The translations under genes were made by a program, and so were the position numbers. From Saccharum officinarum (Eukaryota; Streptophyta; Magnoliopsida; Poales; Poaceae), in the NCBI GenBank assembly GCA_020631735.1, contig CM036215.1, positions 11,496,346-11,560,345 on the forward strand: a stretch of DNA of 64,000 bases, written 5' to 3'. The notes under the pieces were generated by a model. It searched no databases and was not told where the DNA came from. It saw nothing but the letters and a program-made list of their open reading frames with translations. This document shows, in pieces, positions 45,106 to 56,798 of this stretch; position 1 is the stretch's first letter; every line of letters starts with the position of its first letter.

Positions 45106-47261
45106 ATGACACGTATTCTACAGGAATAACATGTAAACATGATGAAGATTATGCTGGGGTCCTCACGTTGGGGTTAGCAGTAGTTGAAGATGAATTTAGC
45201 GGCAGCCTTCTTCGACGACGGGGTGACGATTGGGACTGCGATCAATCGAACAGCGTCAGTTCCACATTGGAGCTGATCTGCGCCACACGAAAGATCGAAG
45301 AGATGGATGAGAGATGAAAGGGCAGAGAGCACCCTACAGAAATATATGGAGAAAATGACCTTGCTGCAGGTGACGATCAGAGGCGGCGTCAACATGGCCG
45401 CGGGGGCAATGGGGATGCAGCCATGGGGTTTGCTGCATGCTCCGGCAGGATTTCGATGAACGGGTTGCGATGCATCAATTCGGGACCTTCCTGTGTTGCA
45501 AGAGAGAGGTTAAGAGAGGGATGAGGGATGAACAAGGCGCTGCATAGAGACATAGGGGAAGAGGAGTGACATTACCGCAGGTGAGATCAGCGGTGGTGAT
45601 CTTCATAGATAGCTTGCTCGATCTTGAGGATGATCACTGCAGCGGCAAAATGGAATTGCAGACATGTTTTTCTTTCTGTTTTGATGGAGGGGAAGGAGAG
45701 GGAGTTGGTGCTGCAGCCGTGGGGAAGGGAGAGGAGGAGTGGGAAGGAGAAGGGGGAGCCCATGGTGGAGGAAAGAGAGGAGAGGTGGTGGCTGCTGTTT
45801 TTGTGAAGAAAGAAGAGGGAAAATATGGAACAGGAGAGGGCAGCCATGAAGAAGGAAGGGGAGAAGATGAGGAGCTGCTCCTGTGGTGCCTGCGTGAGAG
45901 AATGAGGGGGAGATGAGGGGATATGGCTGCTGCGTGAGAAATATAGGAGGAGGAGGTATGGCTGTTAATTTGTGCATGGATCCATGCAATTGAAAGAGAG
46001 ATAATGTGAAGTAAAAATTGGTGCCATCAAAAAGGAATTGAAGAGAGGTGCTGCTGGTTTGTGCGTGAGAAAAAAGAGGAGGAGCAGATGTGGTTATTAA
46101 CTTTGCATGAGGGAGTGAAATTGCGCAGAAGAAAAGAGGGAGGGAGTCATTGCATGCACTTCTTTTAGAGCTGAAATTGATGGACTCCTGGAGATTAAGA
46201 GGGGAATTAAGGAGAAGAGAGGTACTGCTGCTGTATGTGCATGCAGATGAAGAGGAGGCAAGTGGGACTAGGTAATTAAAGAGAAGCATTATGTATTGTT
46301 TTTTTTTATTTTTGCATGAGGATGAGGAAATTGAGAGAAAAAGAGGAGGCGCACCTCTACTTCACAGGAAGTAGAGGAGAGATAACTGCAGAAATTATGG
46401 AGGGTGAGGTTAAGAGAGATGGGACTAAGGAATTAAGAAGAAGAATTATGTGCTGCTGTTTTGCTTGAGAGAAAAGAGAGCAGGCGCCATAGAGATGAGA
46501 AGGGAGAAACATGGCCGCCATTGCATGCAAATGGAAAGTAAGTATTTGATGGAGTAAAAAGGAGCTACTAAAAGAGGGTTAAAGAGAGGCATGCAAAGGA
46601 GGTTTTCCAAGAAATTAAGTGCAGCTCTTATTTGCATGAGAATAAATAGAGGAGAGTGCTGCGTAGGAAGGGAATATATGGTGGCTGCCACTCATCTTTA
46701 ACTTGCACAAATCAATAGCCAAATTGGAAGGGAGTTATGGTGCTGATTCCATGCATGATCAGAGAGGAGGTGGCGCATGTTTTCACAAGAGAAAAAGAGA
46801 GGGCTCCGCCAAGGAGTGGGAGAAGAAGAAAATGGTGTTGGGCTGAGTTGTGCTTGACCCAAAGCAAGAGGAAAAGAGAGGACTAAGCCCATTGGTGAAA
46901 AAGAGCAAAGTTGGGCTGCTATTCATGTTAGAAAGTGAGAGTGGGTCAGCGTAGGTTTAACCCAAATTGAGATGAACTTTGATTAAAAGAAAAGAATGAT
47001 ATGAAAAACTTGGCTCAAACCCTAAGCGCATTTGTAAACATTGAAATTCATTTTCCACACATAAACACAATGCAAAGGCATGAAATGCAACATACCATCA
47101 AATTATATTGTCCAAAAATTTTAGAAACTCACATTTTTCCACTATCTAAAATGTTGACAACATAAATAAAGTTGGAACATTTTATAAAATAATAAAATCT
47201 TTGGTTTTGTTTTTAGTGTTTTCTAAGTCACATCCCAAAATAGAAATTTTGGGGTGTGACA

Positions 47262-50204
47262 ATCTTTAAGCATCATGTCAGTTTCAATCAAATCTTCTGA
47301 CCCCTTACCAAGCTTGCGAAAAGTAGTATAAGGCATCAGATTGATAGAGGCACCACCATCAACTAACATTTTGCTCATCGGCTTCCCATCAACAAAACCT
47401 TTCATATAAAGAGCCTTTAAGTGCCGATGCTTATCTGGTTTATCGAATATAGCTTGTTGCGTCAATGTCAACTTGGCTACCATCTCTTCAAATTTAGATT
47501 CATTGAAAGCTGAATATACTTCTTGACCTGCTGGAGCTTTGAATTCTGATGGTAGAAGGAAAGCCATTTGAATATCAGCCGATGGCTTACCCTTATCGGT
47601 TGTTTGCTTGGCGCGCCACACCCGAGATCTGCTAGGTCTCTGAGCTTGTTCCAATTCTCTGTTCATCAAGCGTTGTACTCTTCTTTTCTGACTTCTAGTT
47701 AAACCACCTAGACACCACTGATCTTCTTGCCAAACATACTCCTCTTCATCATCTTCTTCATAATCGGCCCAATTTTGATCAACAACCCATTTACCTAACC
47801 GATCATGAACACTTCTATTTTTTATGCACCAATCCATGTTACCATATTGATATTCAGTTCGATTACGGATAGACCGGTGGTTGGCTTGAGATTGCCTAAA
47901 CTCCCAATACTGCTCACTGCATTCTGGGCAATCATCTCTGGTAGAAAATTTCAAACCATCATTCCAGCAATGTCTAAAGAAAGGACAATTCCAATGAGAT
48001 TTAGCTGTTCTCTTTCATGCCTCTCTTCTTCTTGTTGACATTGATGTTCCTTTTCTTCCAACCAGCGCTGATATCCTTTTCCTTTTGCCGTTGCCATTTA
48101 TTCAGCAAGATACGAGATGTAACACATGGTCTCATGGCACCAGCTCTTGATGTTTCTCCCTGCTCATATCGGCTCTTCTGCTGGTCATGTCGTCTCTTGA
48201 TTTTCCTGTATTCCTCAGCCGATATTTGTATCTCTAGATCAACTGTCCCGGCTTCTCTTGCCCTAGCTGATGTTAACACTTTAGGCTTTCCTTTGAACAA
48301 TTTAGCATCAACCATGTTCTGATCCTTTGGGAAAGGATTATCGTCAACCTTCATCTTCTGAGGTGTATCAAACTTAAGTTTTCCCTGCAAGATGGCTCGC
48401 TGGATATATTGTCGAAAGATTCTGCAATCATTAGTAGTATAAGAAGTGGCATTATGGTACTTGCAGAACTTCTTATTCTTTAGCTACTCAAGAGGTAGCA
48501 AGACATGATTAGCAAGTAATTTAATCTGTCCCTTCTCAAGCAAGAAATCGAAGAGCTTGTCTGCCTTGGTAATATCAAAATCATAACTCTCTTCATTTTC
48601 CCTTCCCCAAGGGTTTGGGACCATCACTATCTTTTTACCCCAATTCCATTCTGCTGCAGCAACTTCTTCTTCATCATCCTCGTCTTCTTCATTGACCAAA
48701 TATGGACCATAGGTGTCAATAATCACAGCATTCTTCTGAAATCGGGTATCCCTGTGGATGCTCTGAAATTGGCTATTGAGTGTTGTCACCCATTGAGCCA
48801 ATTGACCCAAATTGTCAAATTCTTGCCCAAGCAGCTTTCCCTCCAAATGGGCAACATACTTTGAACAGCTAATGCAGCAAGCTGATCATCCATCAGATTC
48901 AATGAAAAGCACAAGTTTCTTGTCTCTCTGAACCTCTAAAGGAACTCAACACCTGACTCATTAGCCCTTTGCTTTATAGTCGTCAAATCCGTGATCTTCC
49001 TTTCTCCCGTCCTAATATAGAAATATGTATGGAACTTCTTCTCAAGGTCATTCCAATTGGCAATAGAATTGACTGCCAATGACGAAAACCAAGTGAAGGC
49101 TGGCCCTGACAAGGACAAAGCAAAGAACCGAACTCGATGTGCTTCTTCAAGAAAGGCTTCTCCCAACTGAGTAAGATACTGACTGACATGCTCTATTGTG
49201 CTTGTGCTATCCTGACTAGTAAACTAGGTGAATTCTGGAAGCCTGTAATTTGTAGGAAGGAGGACCTGATCAGACCACTCTAGATATGGGCGTTTGTATG
49301 AAAAGGCTGCCCCTTCGGTTTCAGACCGATTTGACTTTGCATCATCTCGGTCACCCTGAGCAACAAATCATCAACTTTAGCATTTGTATTTCTCTGTAGT
49401 TGCTAACCTGCCTGTGGATTGAAGTTTTGAGTGCCCTGATATCCTAGATTTGGAATCATGTTCTAGGTATTATAATCCAAGCCATAATAATATCCTGGTG
49501 AAATATCTGCTTGTCGGGTCCCTTGCTGATTTGCTGCCATCAACCTTTGATTCAAAATATTAGGATCAACATCTCTACGGATTCTTAGAACTGATGGCGC
49601 TATTTTTTCAGCCGATGGAAGTACTTGGCCTAATGTACCAAAATTAAACATCTGATTTTGAACCTACCCAATCGGCTGCTGCACATGCTACGCTGATGAC
49701 CCAGGATTGTATTACATTTGATTAACAGTGGCGCCCTACATTTGTTCAGATGAATCCTAAACTATCTGGGCATCATCATCTCCAGCTTGTGCTGCTCCCT
49801 GAAGGCTAGTACCGGCATGATTGGTCCCCTGAATCAACAGATGTGGATGTTGAAATAAGCCGGTCCAACCTGCTCAAACGGATAACCATGGAATACTTCT
49901 TGCATGGTATTGTGGAATGTGTTCAAGAAGGTTGTATTGTGATTCGGCATTGCACCATGAACAGACTTGTTGACAGCTTTCATAAAGAAATGTCTATCAT
50001 CAGCTTCATCGGTATCTGATTGTCCATGCATCAAAACTCTTGGCAGTGGATACTTCTGAATAACCTTGTTATCACGAGATTTTGTGTATGACATCGGACA
50101 CTTGTTCTGAAATTCCACCATAGCCTTGTTGATGATATTTTATCTTCATCAGGCAAGTCTTCGTAAGCCACCATGAGGATGTCTTTGTTGTTGTAAACAG
50201 CCAT
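47262..50204 (-). pseudogene. gag: Gypsy gag and protease, fragmented
   Basis: Gag begins near the ATG at 50204 (MAVYNNKD, YEDLPDEDK) and continues through broken frames: 49834-50121 (PLPRVLMHGQSD), 49463-49651, 48936-49166 (RFFALSLSGPAFTWFSSL and a Gypsy gag helix region ending GERKITDL), 48484-48846 (acidic), and 48001-48390 (lysine-rich, KIKRRHDQQKSRYEQGETSR). The frame 47223-47954 holds a cysteine-containing segment (DDCPECSEQYWEF) and the protease active site region MLVDGGASINLMPY, then runs into the foreign insertion after its 47262 boundary. The active-site triad reads DGGA rather than the usual D(S/T)GA. Multiple stops make it non-functional. Gag would form particles around element RNA. 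Confidence 0.82.
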
Positions 50205-50213
50205 GACGATTGT

Positions 50214-50232
50214 GGTCCCACCGAACGTGCCA
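50214..50232 (-). promoter_or_regulatory. Candidate primer-binding site of the Gypsy element
   Basis: TGGCACGTTCGGTGGGACC on the element strand lies seven bases inside the 5' LTR, the normal position for tRNA priming. I do not assign the tRNA. The site marks 50240 as the inner edge of the right LTR. Confidence 0.5.
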
Positions 50233-50239
50233 GAAGGCA

Positions 50240-52102
50240 TGTCGACACAAAAATGTGGCGATGTGATCAACATGTAGCAAGTTGGATGATCCGCACTGGA
50301 GATCTGCTTAGCTTCAACGCCGAGCCGATTAGATCTGAACTAAAGCCCGAAAGACGTTCCAATCAATTTGACCTGCAATTGACAAGGGAAAGAAAGCTTA
50401 TCAGTAACACAAGGTGGAACATGCCAGTGTTTCTCTAGACAGTTCCAAATATGTGGCTCCGAAAGCCAGTGGGTGAGGCCATCGACTAGACGGTCGATAT
50501 CTGATGTTGTGTAAAAGAAAGCTCTTAATAACAAAAAACGGTTATTCATAAATAAAATCATGGTAAATAGCACCTTGGATTATGATAGATTTACAGTGGA
50601 TGCTTGATCAAGACGGGAACGAGTAAAATACACCCAAATGTGAAAAAGCTAGAAGGTCCTTTTGTACAAGTTCTCATTTTCAAACCAGATAGCCAATTTC
50701 AGTACAAATAAAATCATAACTCGTGTCAGTCAGCCGTCAGACATAAATAAACCTCCAAACAAGTAAAACCTAATATGTTACGATCAACAATGAAGTTCGA
50801 GCGGATCGATGCAGCTATGATGGTCATAACAAACTTCGAGATCAAAAGCTTAAGAGTCTACTCGGGTTCGATAGTTTCTTGGTATGAGCCATGTATGTGG
50901 AAGCACATGCAATCAGCTAAAACAACCGATTTCAGACACGAGAAATAGACAAATACATGATTCATTCATGATTGAACTCGCTAATTAACAAGATCCGATC
51001 TACGGCTCCACCGAGCGGATCGATGCAGCTATAATGGTAACTATAGATCAAAGCTCGTTAGCTATTGAATTCTTCCATAAACAACTCGTGTTTTCGAATG
51101 CATCCCATGTGCAGTTAAGATCGAGGTAAAACATAGCAGGATTAATCGTTCATCTTCTAGGGTTTAGTTAAAAAGTAATCAAGAGATGATCAATCAAAGT
51201 GATATGATGCCGATCTATATCGATCTTAACCGGGTAAATGATTTTATTGCTGATAATAGAGCATTGATTACAATAAAATCGATAACTAGGGAGATTAACC
51301 AAAAGCAATAAGAAGAAATCTCACTGATCTCAATTAATCAGATAACCGGTGATCTTGCATAACAAGATCGATAACTAATGAATCAGCCAAAACAGCAAGG
51401 AAGATCCTACTAATCTTAGCAGATTTGATCACTGGTGATATTGCATTAAACAATAGATTATTTAACACAAGATTGATAATTGTGATTGATATGAAAAATT
51501 CGCAAGAAGTCAATCAGTTGATGCAGCCTTGTGACTTTAAGATACAATCGATAACTACCTTATATTATGTTGTAAGAGGTCAATCGGCTGATGCAAGCCT
51601 TACCAGCAATATAAACAGTGACAATACTCACAAGCAAACCGAGGTCGATCGACCGATGCAGCCCTGTCCGTTGAAGAACTCATCGAGATCTACAATACTT
51701 CTACTCCTAGGATTTTGGCGTGATGCTGAAAGCTGTATTGATTAATGTGTTCGTGTCCTTATACAATAGCCGGGGCTTAATATTTATACCCGGAGCCTAA
51801 ACATGAGTTCTACTCGAATACGACTCATTACAATTCTCGGAAATAAAGAAAACCTTCTATCTCTAGCGACAACTTGGACTCTAATCCTTCCCTTTCTGTA
51901 GAGTCCGACATGTCTTTCCCGATGCTAGCCAAATGTAGCCCACGGATACCTTCTACTGACATCATTTATAAAAAAAATAGCCGATTCCGATCCATCCTCA
52001 AAACCAGCTGATACCAATCTTCGCCCGATTGCCTTCTCGACGATGCAATTTTTGGAGGCTTCGAATCCCCGAGTCTTCTCTTTCCAAATTTTGGTGTAAA
52101 CA
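50240..52102 (-). repeat. Right LTR of the Gypsy element, shared with a second truncated unit
   Basis: It starts TGTCGACACAAAAATG, ends GGTGTAAACA, and aligns with 28428-30301. Inward (left) lies the primer site and gag leader. Outward (right) lies a polypurine tract complement (TGCCCCCAATTTT) and another PMD gene. One LTR therefore serves as 5' LTR for the left unit and 3' LTR for a right unit, which is the product expected of unequal recombination between elements. The TATA box is at 51781-51788 on the element strand. Confidence 0.82.
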
Positions 52103-52372
52103 CATGCCCCCAATTTTAGGATAAAATGTATTTTTTCCAAAATTCTTTCCTGTACCTACTTGCTTTAAATTCGCCAGAAGCCCCCTCGTTTCTAGAGCCA
52201 ATCCTTATCAAATACTCCCCACGGTGTCTTCCTTTGCTGCCTTGGCCATCTCATCTTCTCCTCCCAAAACCTCGTCAGACAAAACAACTAAGTTCTTCAA
52301 ACTATCATTTGCATTCTTGCTTCTGTATCTGGAGAATTAACAATCCTCCAAACCTGACTGAAGCCTCATGCA

Positions 52373-54164
52373 ATGGCGACCATGGATCATATTCCTGAGG
52401 CACGTGACCTAACTCGTCTTTCGCCTTCTTACTTGCCCGCATCTGTCATCTCCAAATCTGCCTCTTCCCTTTTTTCAGAATCTGAAGGATGAAATCTTGA
52501 TCCCTTTGCAAGGAGATAGCACTACTTACTTCTTAGGTCCCATGGGCGATCCTGACCCAATCGATTTCATCATCTCAGAAACTCCACGCCTTCCTTTTAA
52601 GCGGTCCCTGGTGAATGCATCTGGCTGGGAGAATGCCTTCAGGGCCTGGTCTCATATGGTTAAGGGATGGAAAAATTGGCTCCACCGGATGTTGGGCGAG
52701 AAACTCACTGACTGGGACTCCAAAAACTTGAGCCAATGCATCCTTCTTTCCTTGTCTCCTATGAAAAAGAACGAACCCCTCTTAATCTCAGCTTCAAGGA
52801 GCTTCGCCGCGGATTCAACTCTCTTGTCCTCCTCACGAGCTGGATGCTTTGGAAGGAGAGGAATGCAAGGACGTTCAATCGCATCGCATCGACGCCGGCG
52901 GAGTTGGGAGCGGCCATCAGGCTTGAGGCTGATCTCTGGGTTGCTGCGGGCTATAAGCGCCTGGCTGTGCTTCAGTCGCGTGTAGCATGAAGCTGCTCTT
53001 TAGTCGCACTGTGTATTATCATATAATCGCAATCTCGTGCGGATTAGAGGTAGCCTAGAGAGTTGTCTTGAGCTTTGGTAATCTACGGTTTACCAATAGT
53101 AAGGGTATAGTACCAAACTCTTTTCCTGCTTAATGAAATACGTGCTCGCACGTTCTTGAAAAAAAAAATATTTCTGGTCTGATGCGGTTAATGCTTTCTT
53201 GTTCGGTCACGGCCCAATGACGCACACCCTGGCCGATGTTTTCATGTTGACCGGCCTCAAGATTACTGGTTTGGTGTCTCCTTATGACTTCACCAATAAA
53301 GGCGTCGAGAAGCTCGAAGACATGAGGGGTTGTCGAGGCTGGCCAGCCTACATTAAGAAGTACATGAGTAGTGACTCTGCTGTCAGCCTGAAACAGCATG
53401 TAGCCTTCATAACCATGTGGCTGGAAAGGTTCATCTTTTGCGGTTCTTCTTGCGGACCAACGACCAATTATCATCTTTTAGCAGAACTTCTGATAGCCGG
53501 TGATGACATTCCTCTTGGCAAGTACCTATTGGGATCAGCTTACTCTCTGATGCGTCAGGTGTTAGTCCATCTACAGAGGAATGAACCCATCGATGCCATC
53601 GGCGGTCCTTGGTGGTTCATCCAACTATGGTTACATCTTTACCTTCATAGATTTGTAACCCCACATCTTCGGGACCTGAAATTTCCTTCTCTGATGACTG
53701 TCGACGAAAACAGGGAAGAAACCCGCTGCTGTCTGTCTTATGGAGAAGCTGCATCAATTATCTCCTTCAATTTTGACATTGCCTACTTCTTTCAATGCTT
53801 TTACAAAGGATTCCCCAAGGAAGTTACCATCTGGCTGCCTTATGATGGTGAGGATTATTACTTTGAACTGCCATGTGGGTTTCGATTTGAAACATTCTGC
53901 CCAGATGAACCTTCATCGGCAATTTTCAATAGCATGGTGAAACCTGCTCTTCTTCCGGTTGATTTCCGTCATGGTCGAAGGATTCTCCCCACATATGAAT
54001 TTTATAATCCATCATTCACGGCTCGTCAATTCGGGTTTGGACAGCTGCCCCCAAAACTTTTCTTTGCTGATAAGTTGAAGCCTAGGGAAAGCATAACGAA
54101 AAAGATCGAAATTGATAGAATCTGTCAAATAGAAGCATTCTTCCTTCTCTGGCCTCTACCAGAA
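52373..54164 (+). pseudogene. Plant mobile domain (PMD) gene, copy B, interrupted by a LINE and truncated
   Basis: This is a second copy of the gene at 30572. Exon 1 is 52373-52399. The 79-bp intron (52400-52478) has a GC donor (GAG|GCACGTG) in place of GT, with the acceptor TTTTTTCAG intact. Exon 2 reads through 52479-52796 without the frameshift seen in copy A. A LINE fragment (52797-53168) then interrupts it. The frame continues from 53169, including FWSDAVNAFLFGHGPM, and stays open as the frame 53199-54215, keeping CGA (Arg) where copy A has a stop. Core motifs LADVFMLTGLKI, GPWWFIQLWLHLY and KGFPKEVTIWLPY are intact. Homology to copy A stops at 54164 and the C-terminal half is missing. 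Apart from the LINE and truncation this is the better preserved copy. Confidence 0.82.
52797..53168 (+). mobile_element. 5'-truncated LINE fragment without target-site duplication
   Basis: The 372-bp insertion ends in an A10 tail (53159-53168) and encodes the extreme end of LINE ORF2: FKELRRGFNSLVLLTSWMLW followed by KERNARTF, matching in style the LINE at 20783. Comparison with copy A (uninterrupted AGCTTCATATTTCTGG at about 30988-31003) shows the exact empty site. On that evidence no target duplication longer than one base exists. Confidence 0.88.
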
Positions 54165-54663
54165 CACCATGAGTGCATGCATGTTCTAGAAGAGCAGAGC
54201 TCTTTGGCCCTCTAGGAATTGCATCTCTTGACTCACTAGTGCATGATCGCTCCTACGGATCCATCACCAAGCACCCTGTTCGGTGCAAGAGCCATCCCCA
54301 TTCAAGAACTCAGGCAGTCCCATTCCTACACCATGACCGGCACAATATGATTGCCATCGCAACACCAGCTTTTTAAAATATGTCGGCAGCATAACGGCGT
54401 AAAATTGATGTGCATAGAAAATTTGAGCATCACAACGGCTTAAACGAACATAATATCATAAAATATAAATGACACGTGGAATATAAATAGCACCAGTAAA
54501 GTAAATAAACGGAAAATAAATAGTGCAGAATGTAAAGATAATGCCACAATGGAAATATAAAACACACGCGAAAAGTAAAGACAACCCCGTAACAAGAATG
54601 TAAAACGCATACGAAATGTAAAGGCAACACAACAGCCGAAACATAAAACACACGCGAAATGTA
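54165..54663. other. Unassigned DNA after the PMD truncation point
   Basis: I recognise no gene or element. From about 54376 the DNA is A-rich, with repeated phrases such as GAAATGTAAAG and AAATATAAA. The frames on the minus strand here are compositional. Confidence 0.45.
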
Positions 54664-54781
54664 CCCCTGTTCGGCTGAGCTTATCAGTACGGCTTATCAG
54701 CCGTGGAACAGTGTTTTTCTCTCACAGCAAATCAGCCATAGCCGGCTTATAAGCCAAAAAAACAGCCTACCGAACAGAGCC
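54664..54781. mobile_element. MITE with CTGTTCGG termini
   Basis: The 118-bp unit has inverted ends (CCCCTGTTCGGCTG on the left, GGCTCTGTTCGGTAGG on the right in reverse complement) and an internal near-palindrome of GGCTTAT-AGCC words. A candidate 3-bp duplication GTA lies at 54661-54663 and 54782-54784. This type, which folds into a hairpin, is abundant in grasses. The superfamily is not certain. Confidence 0.75.
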
Positions 54782-54784
54782 GTA

Positions 54785-55320
54785 GAGTAACACCACAACT
54801 GTAAAGGGAAAACGCCCACCAAAAGTAAATAGCTTTAAAAGTAAAAGTTAGCACAGTGTTAGTACGTTAGTTGCCTTGTTAGTCAGTGCAGAAAAATAAA
54901 TAGAGATTAATAGCATGTAGGCTGCTTGCCTTATCACAACACCACTATGTAAAATAATCTTTTACTGCTTTCTAGCAGTATTTCGACAGCACCTTTGCTG
55001 TCCGACTAAAATCCCTAGTAGCAGTAGGAGCCACTTAAACGGCAGCACCAAGTGATTGCTATTCTACACAACAGAGCACCGGCCACTACCCACGAGTGCC
55101 CAGCTCTGTCACTCGTCGCTCTCTTGCCAACGAGGTGCTATTTATAGGAGCAAGCAGCCGGTTTCTCGGTCACTTGTAATAACAATTCTGATAGCTGCAC
55201 CAAGAAATGTTAAGAGGACACGTACATGACGCCCCACGGCTGCCAGTTAAGTCAACCGGTCTCATCGGTAACTCCTGAAAAATCTATCCAGCACTCCAAA
55301 CGCACACATCCTTTCCTTTG
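54785..55320. other. Unassigned DNA, no gene seen
   Basis: This is non-coding by inspection. A CTATTTATAGG phrase at about 55138-55148 would be a TATA-like box on the minus strand, and the surrounding texture is LTR-like, but no boundaries were found. Confidence 0.4.
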
Positions 55321-55323
55321 TTA

Positions 55324-55562
55324 CGCCTCGTTTGATAGAAGAAGTTAGAAAAATTTGGAACTGTAGCATTTTGTTTGTATTTGGCAATTAGTGTCCAATC
55401 ATAGACTAACTAGGTTCAAAAGATTTGTCTCGTAATTTATAACTAAACTGTGCAATTAGTTATTTTTTTATTTATATTTACTGCTTCATACATACGTGCA
55501 AAGATTGATGTGATGGAGAGAGCGAAAAAATTCTAACTTCTGGAGGCAATCTAAACCAGGCC
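55324..55562. mobile_element. Tourist-like MITE (PIF/Harbinger type)
   Basis: TTA duplications (55321-55323 and 55563-55565) flank a 239-bp unit beginning CGCCTCGTTTGATAG and ending CTAAACCAGGCC, the form of a very common grass MITE whose ends read GGCCTCGTTTAG. Internal landmarks such as GTCCAATCATAGACTAACTA are typical of that family. Confidence 0.82.
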
Positions 55563-55565
55563 TTA

Positions 55566-56200
55566 TTTTAATTTGCAACCCGCAGTGGGTCTCACGTGAA
55601 GAGTTCACTTCTGAAGCAAGCTCACTATATACTAACGGCTCGGTGTGTATTGACAGCTGGGGCCCACGAGTATTATTCTAATATAATAAGCTAAGCTGGT
55701 TAAATGTTCCTGGCTAGCAAGTTTCTACGATTTTCATGTATGCACTCCCACTTATAGGCTTATAGCCAGGGCCGTGAGTACTCTAATCACCTAGCAAATA
55801 TGTTAACCCATACACGTATGCATGTATCTACGGATGTATTTGATTAATGTACTCGGTAATACAACCTTCTCGTAGGTGCAAGTTCACATAGCATGTACAC
55901 ACATATATACATATATATACCACACGCATCATCTATACAGGCACAAAATTATTCCAGGTACCTACATAATGGTGTGCTCACGTGCCAATTAAAATACGTG
56001 TATTATGAGAGCTATAAAATATTTGGTAATATTTCACTAGGTGTATTCATGACATAGAAAGTTAAAATTAGGTTATATGTTTTTCTTTTGCAAGAAATCT
56101 CATATATAATACTTGAGTACATGAACTATGATTTATTTAGTTAACTCCATCACTTAGTAGCATAGCTAATTTATTAACTCTACAAAACGCAGTAGCTCCT
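55566..56200. other. Unassigned AT-rich DNA, no gene seen
   Basis: Only short frames are present. It contains a run of ACATATATAC-type words at about 55900-55920. Nothing is supported here. Confidence 0.45.
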
Positions 56201-56540
56201 CGGATAGAACCACCGTCCACGTCGCTCTAAATATTTCTGGCCATCAGATCTCGCGTCCAACGATCCAGATTGCTTGGAGCGGATTCCGCCGTCAGCAGCT
56301 TCTCCTGCTTCTTGTTAGCTTCTCCTGTTTCTCCTCTGCTTCTCCCACTTCTCTTCAGAATCCGGATTCTCGAATAGAACCATTGTCCCCGTCGCTCCAG
56401 ATGTTTCTACCCATTAGATCTAACGTCCAACGATCCAGATCACTTAGAGCGGATTCCGCCGTCAGCAGCTTCTCCTGCTTCTGGTTAGCTTCTCCTGTTT
56501 TTCTCCTCTACTTCTCTGGCTTCTCTTCAGAATCCGAACA
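56201..56540. repeat. Tandem duplication, two 170-bp units
   Basis: Units 56201-56370 and 56371-56540 share the ordered landmarks GAATAGAACCA, CGTCCAACGATCCAGAT, AGCGGATTCCGCCGTCAGCA, TTCTCCTGCTTCT and CTTCTCTTCAGAATCCG. They differ at roughly one position in ten. The duplication lies just upstream of a GC-rich, pyrimidine-rich block. Confidence 0.85.
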
Positions 56541-56738
56541 ACAAAATATATACCGTGGCTCCCGCTTCTGCTTCTAGATTTTTTCCCCTCCTCTCTCCCT
56601 CTTTTCGCTCTCACTCCCTCTTCCTCCCGACGCGGATAGGGCCGACGGCGCCAGGCGCGAGCGGCCTACGGCGGCGGTGGCGCCCTCCTCCTCCTCCTCC
56701 CTCCCTCACCTGCCTCTGGCCTCCGTTTCTCCCTCACC

Positions 56739-56798
<60 letters not shown>

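Larger units (their letters stand above)
41299..47261. mobile_element. Large solo-LTR-like insertion (about 5.1 kb without its nested hAT), no coding capacity
   Basis: It starts TGTAGCACCCGG and ends GGGGTGTGACA, with short inverted ends, and is flanked by the perfect 5-bp duplication ATCTT (41294-41298 and 47262-47266). That proves a single insertion event in the Gypsy protease region. No LTR pair, primer site, or gag or pol frame is visible inside, so it is best read as one very long LTR, as known for some grass Gypsy families, or a non-autonomous LTR element. The interior holds a hAT element, a ~178-bp tandem array (44226-45105) and a purine-rich stretch (45500-46950) with repeated GAGAGAAAAGAGAGG-like words. 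The long pyrimidine-strand frames in that part are compositional. Confidence 0.8.
28428..52102 (-). mobile_element. Ty3/Gypsy retrotransposon, Tat lineage, with antisense PMD gene; heavily nested
   Basis: LTR-like direct repeats at 28428-30301 and 50240-52102 bound a 23.7-kb unit, about 14 kb once the later insertions are removed. Reading on the minus strand gives 5' LTR (right), primer-site position at 50214-50232, gag, protease, reverse transcriptase, RNase H, an additional RNase H-like domain, and integrase ending at 37676. Then, in antisense, comes a plant-mobile-domain gene whose 3' end faces the integrase end, followed by the 3' LTR (left). Reverse transcriptase before integrase is the Gypsy order. 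A second RNase H and an extra antisense ORF between pol and the 3' LTR are known from the Tat lineage. By eye the LTRs differ at roughly a tenth of positions, so the insertion is old. All coding parts carry stops. Confidence 0.85.

Noticed and set aside
45566..46289. Glycine/glutamate-rich plus-strand and serine/proline/leucine-rich minus-strand frames
   Set aside because: They are translations of a purine-rich strand bias in the long LTR-like insertion.
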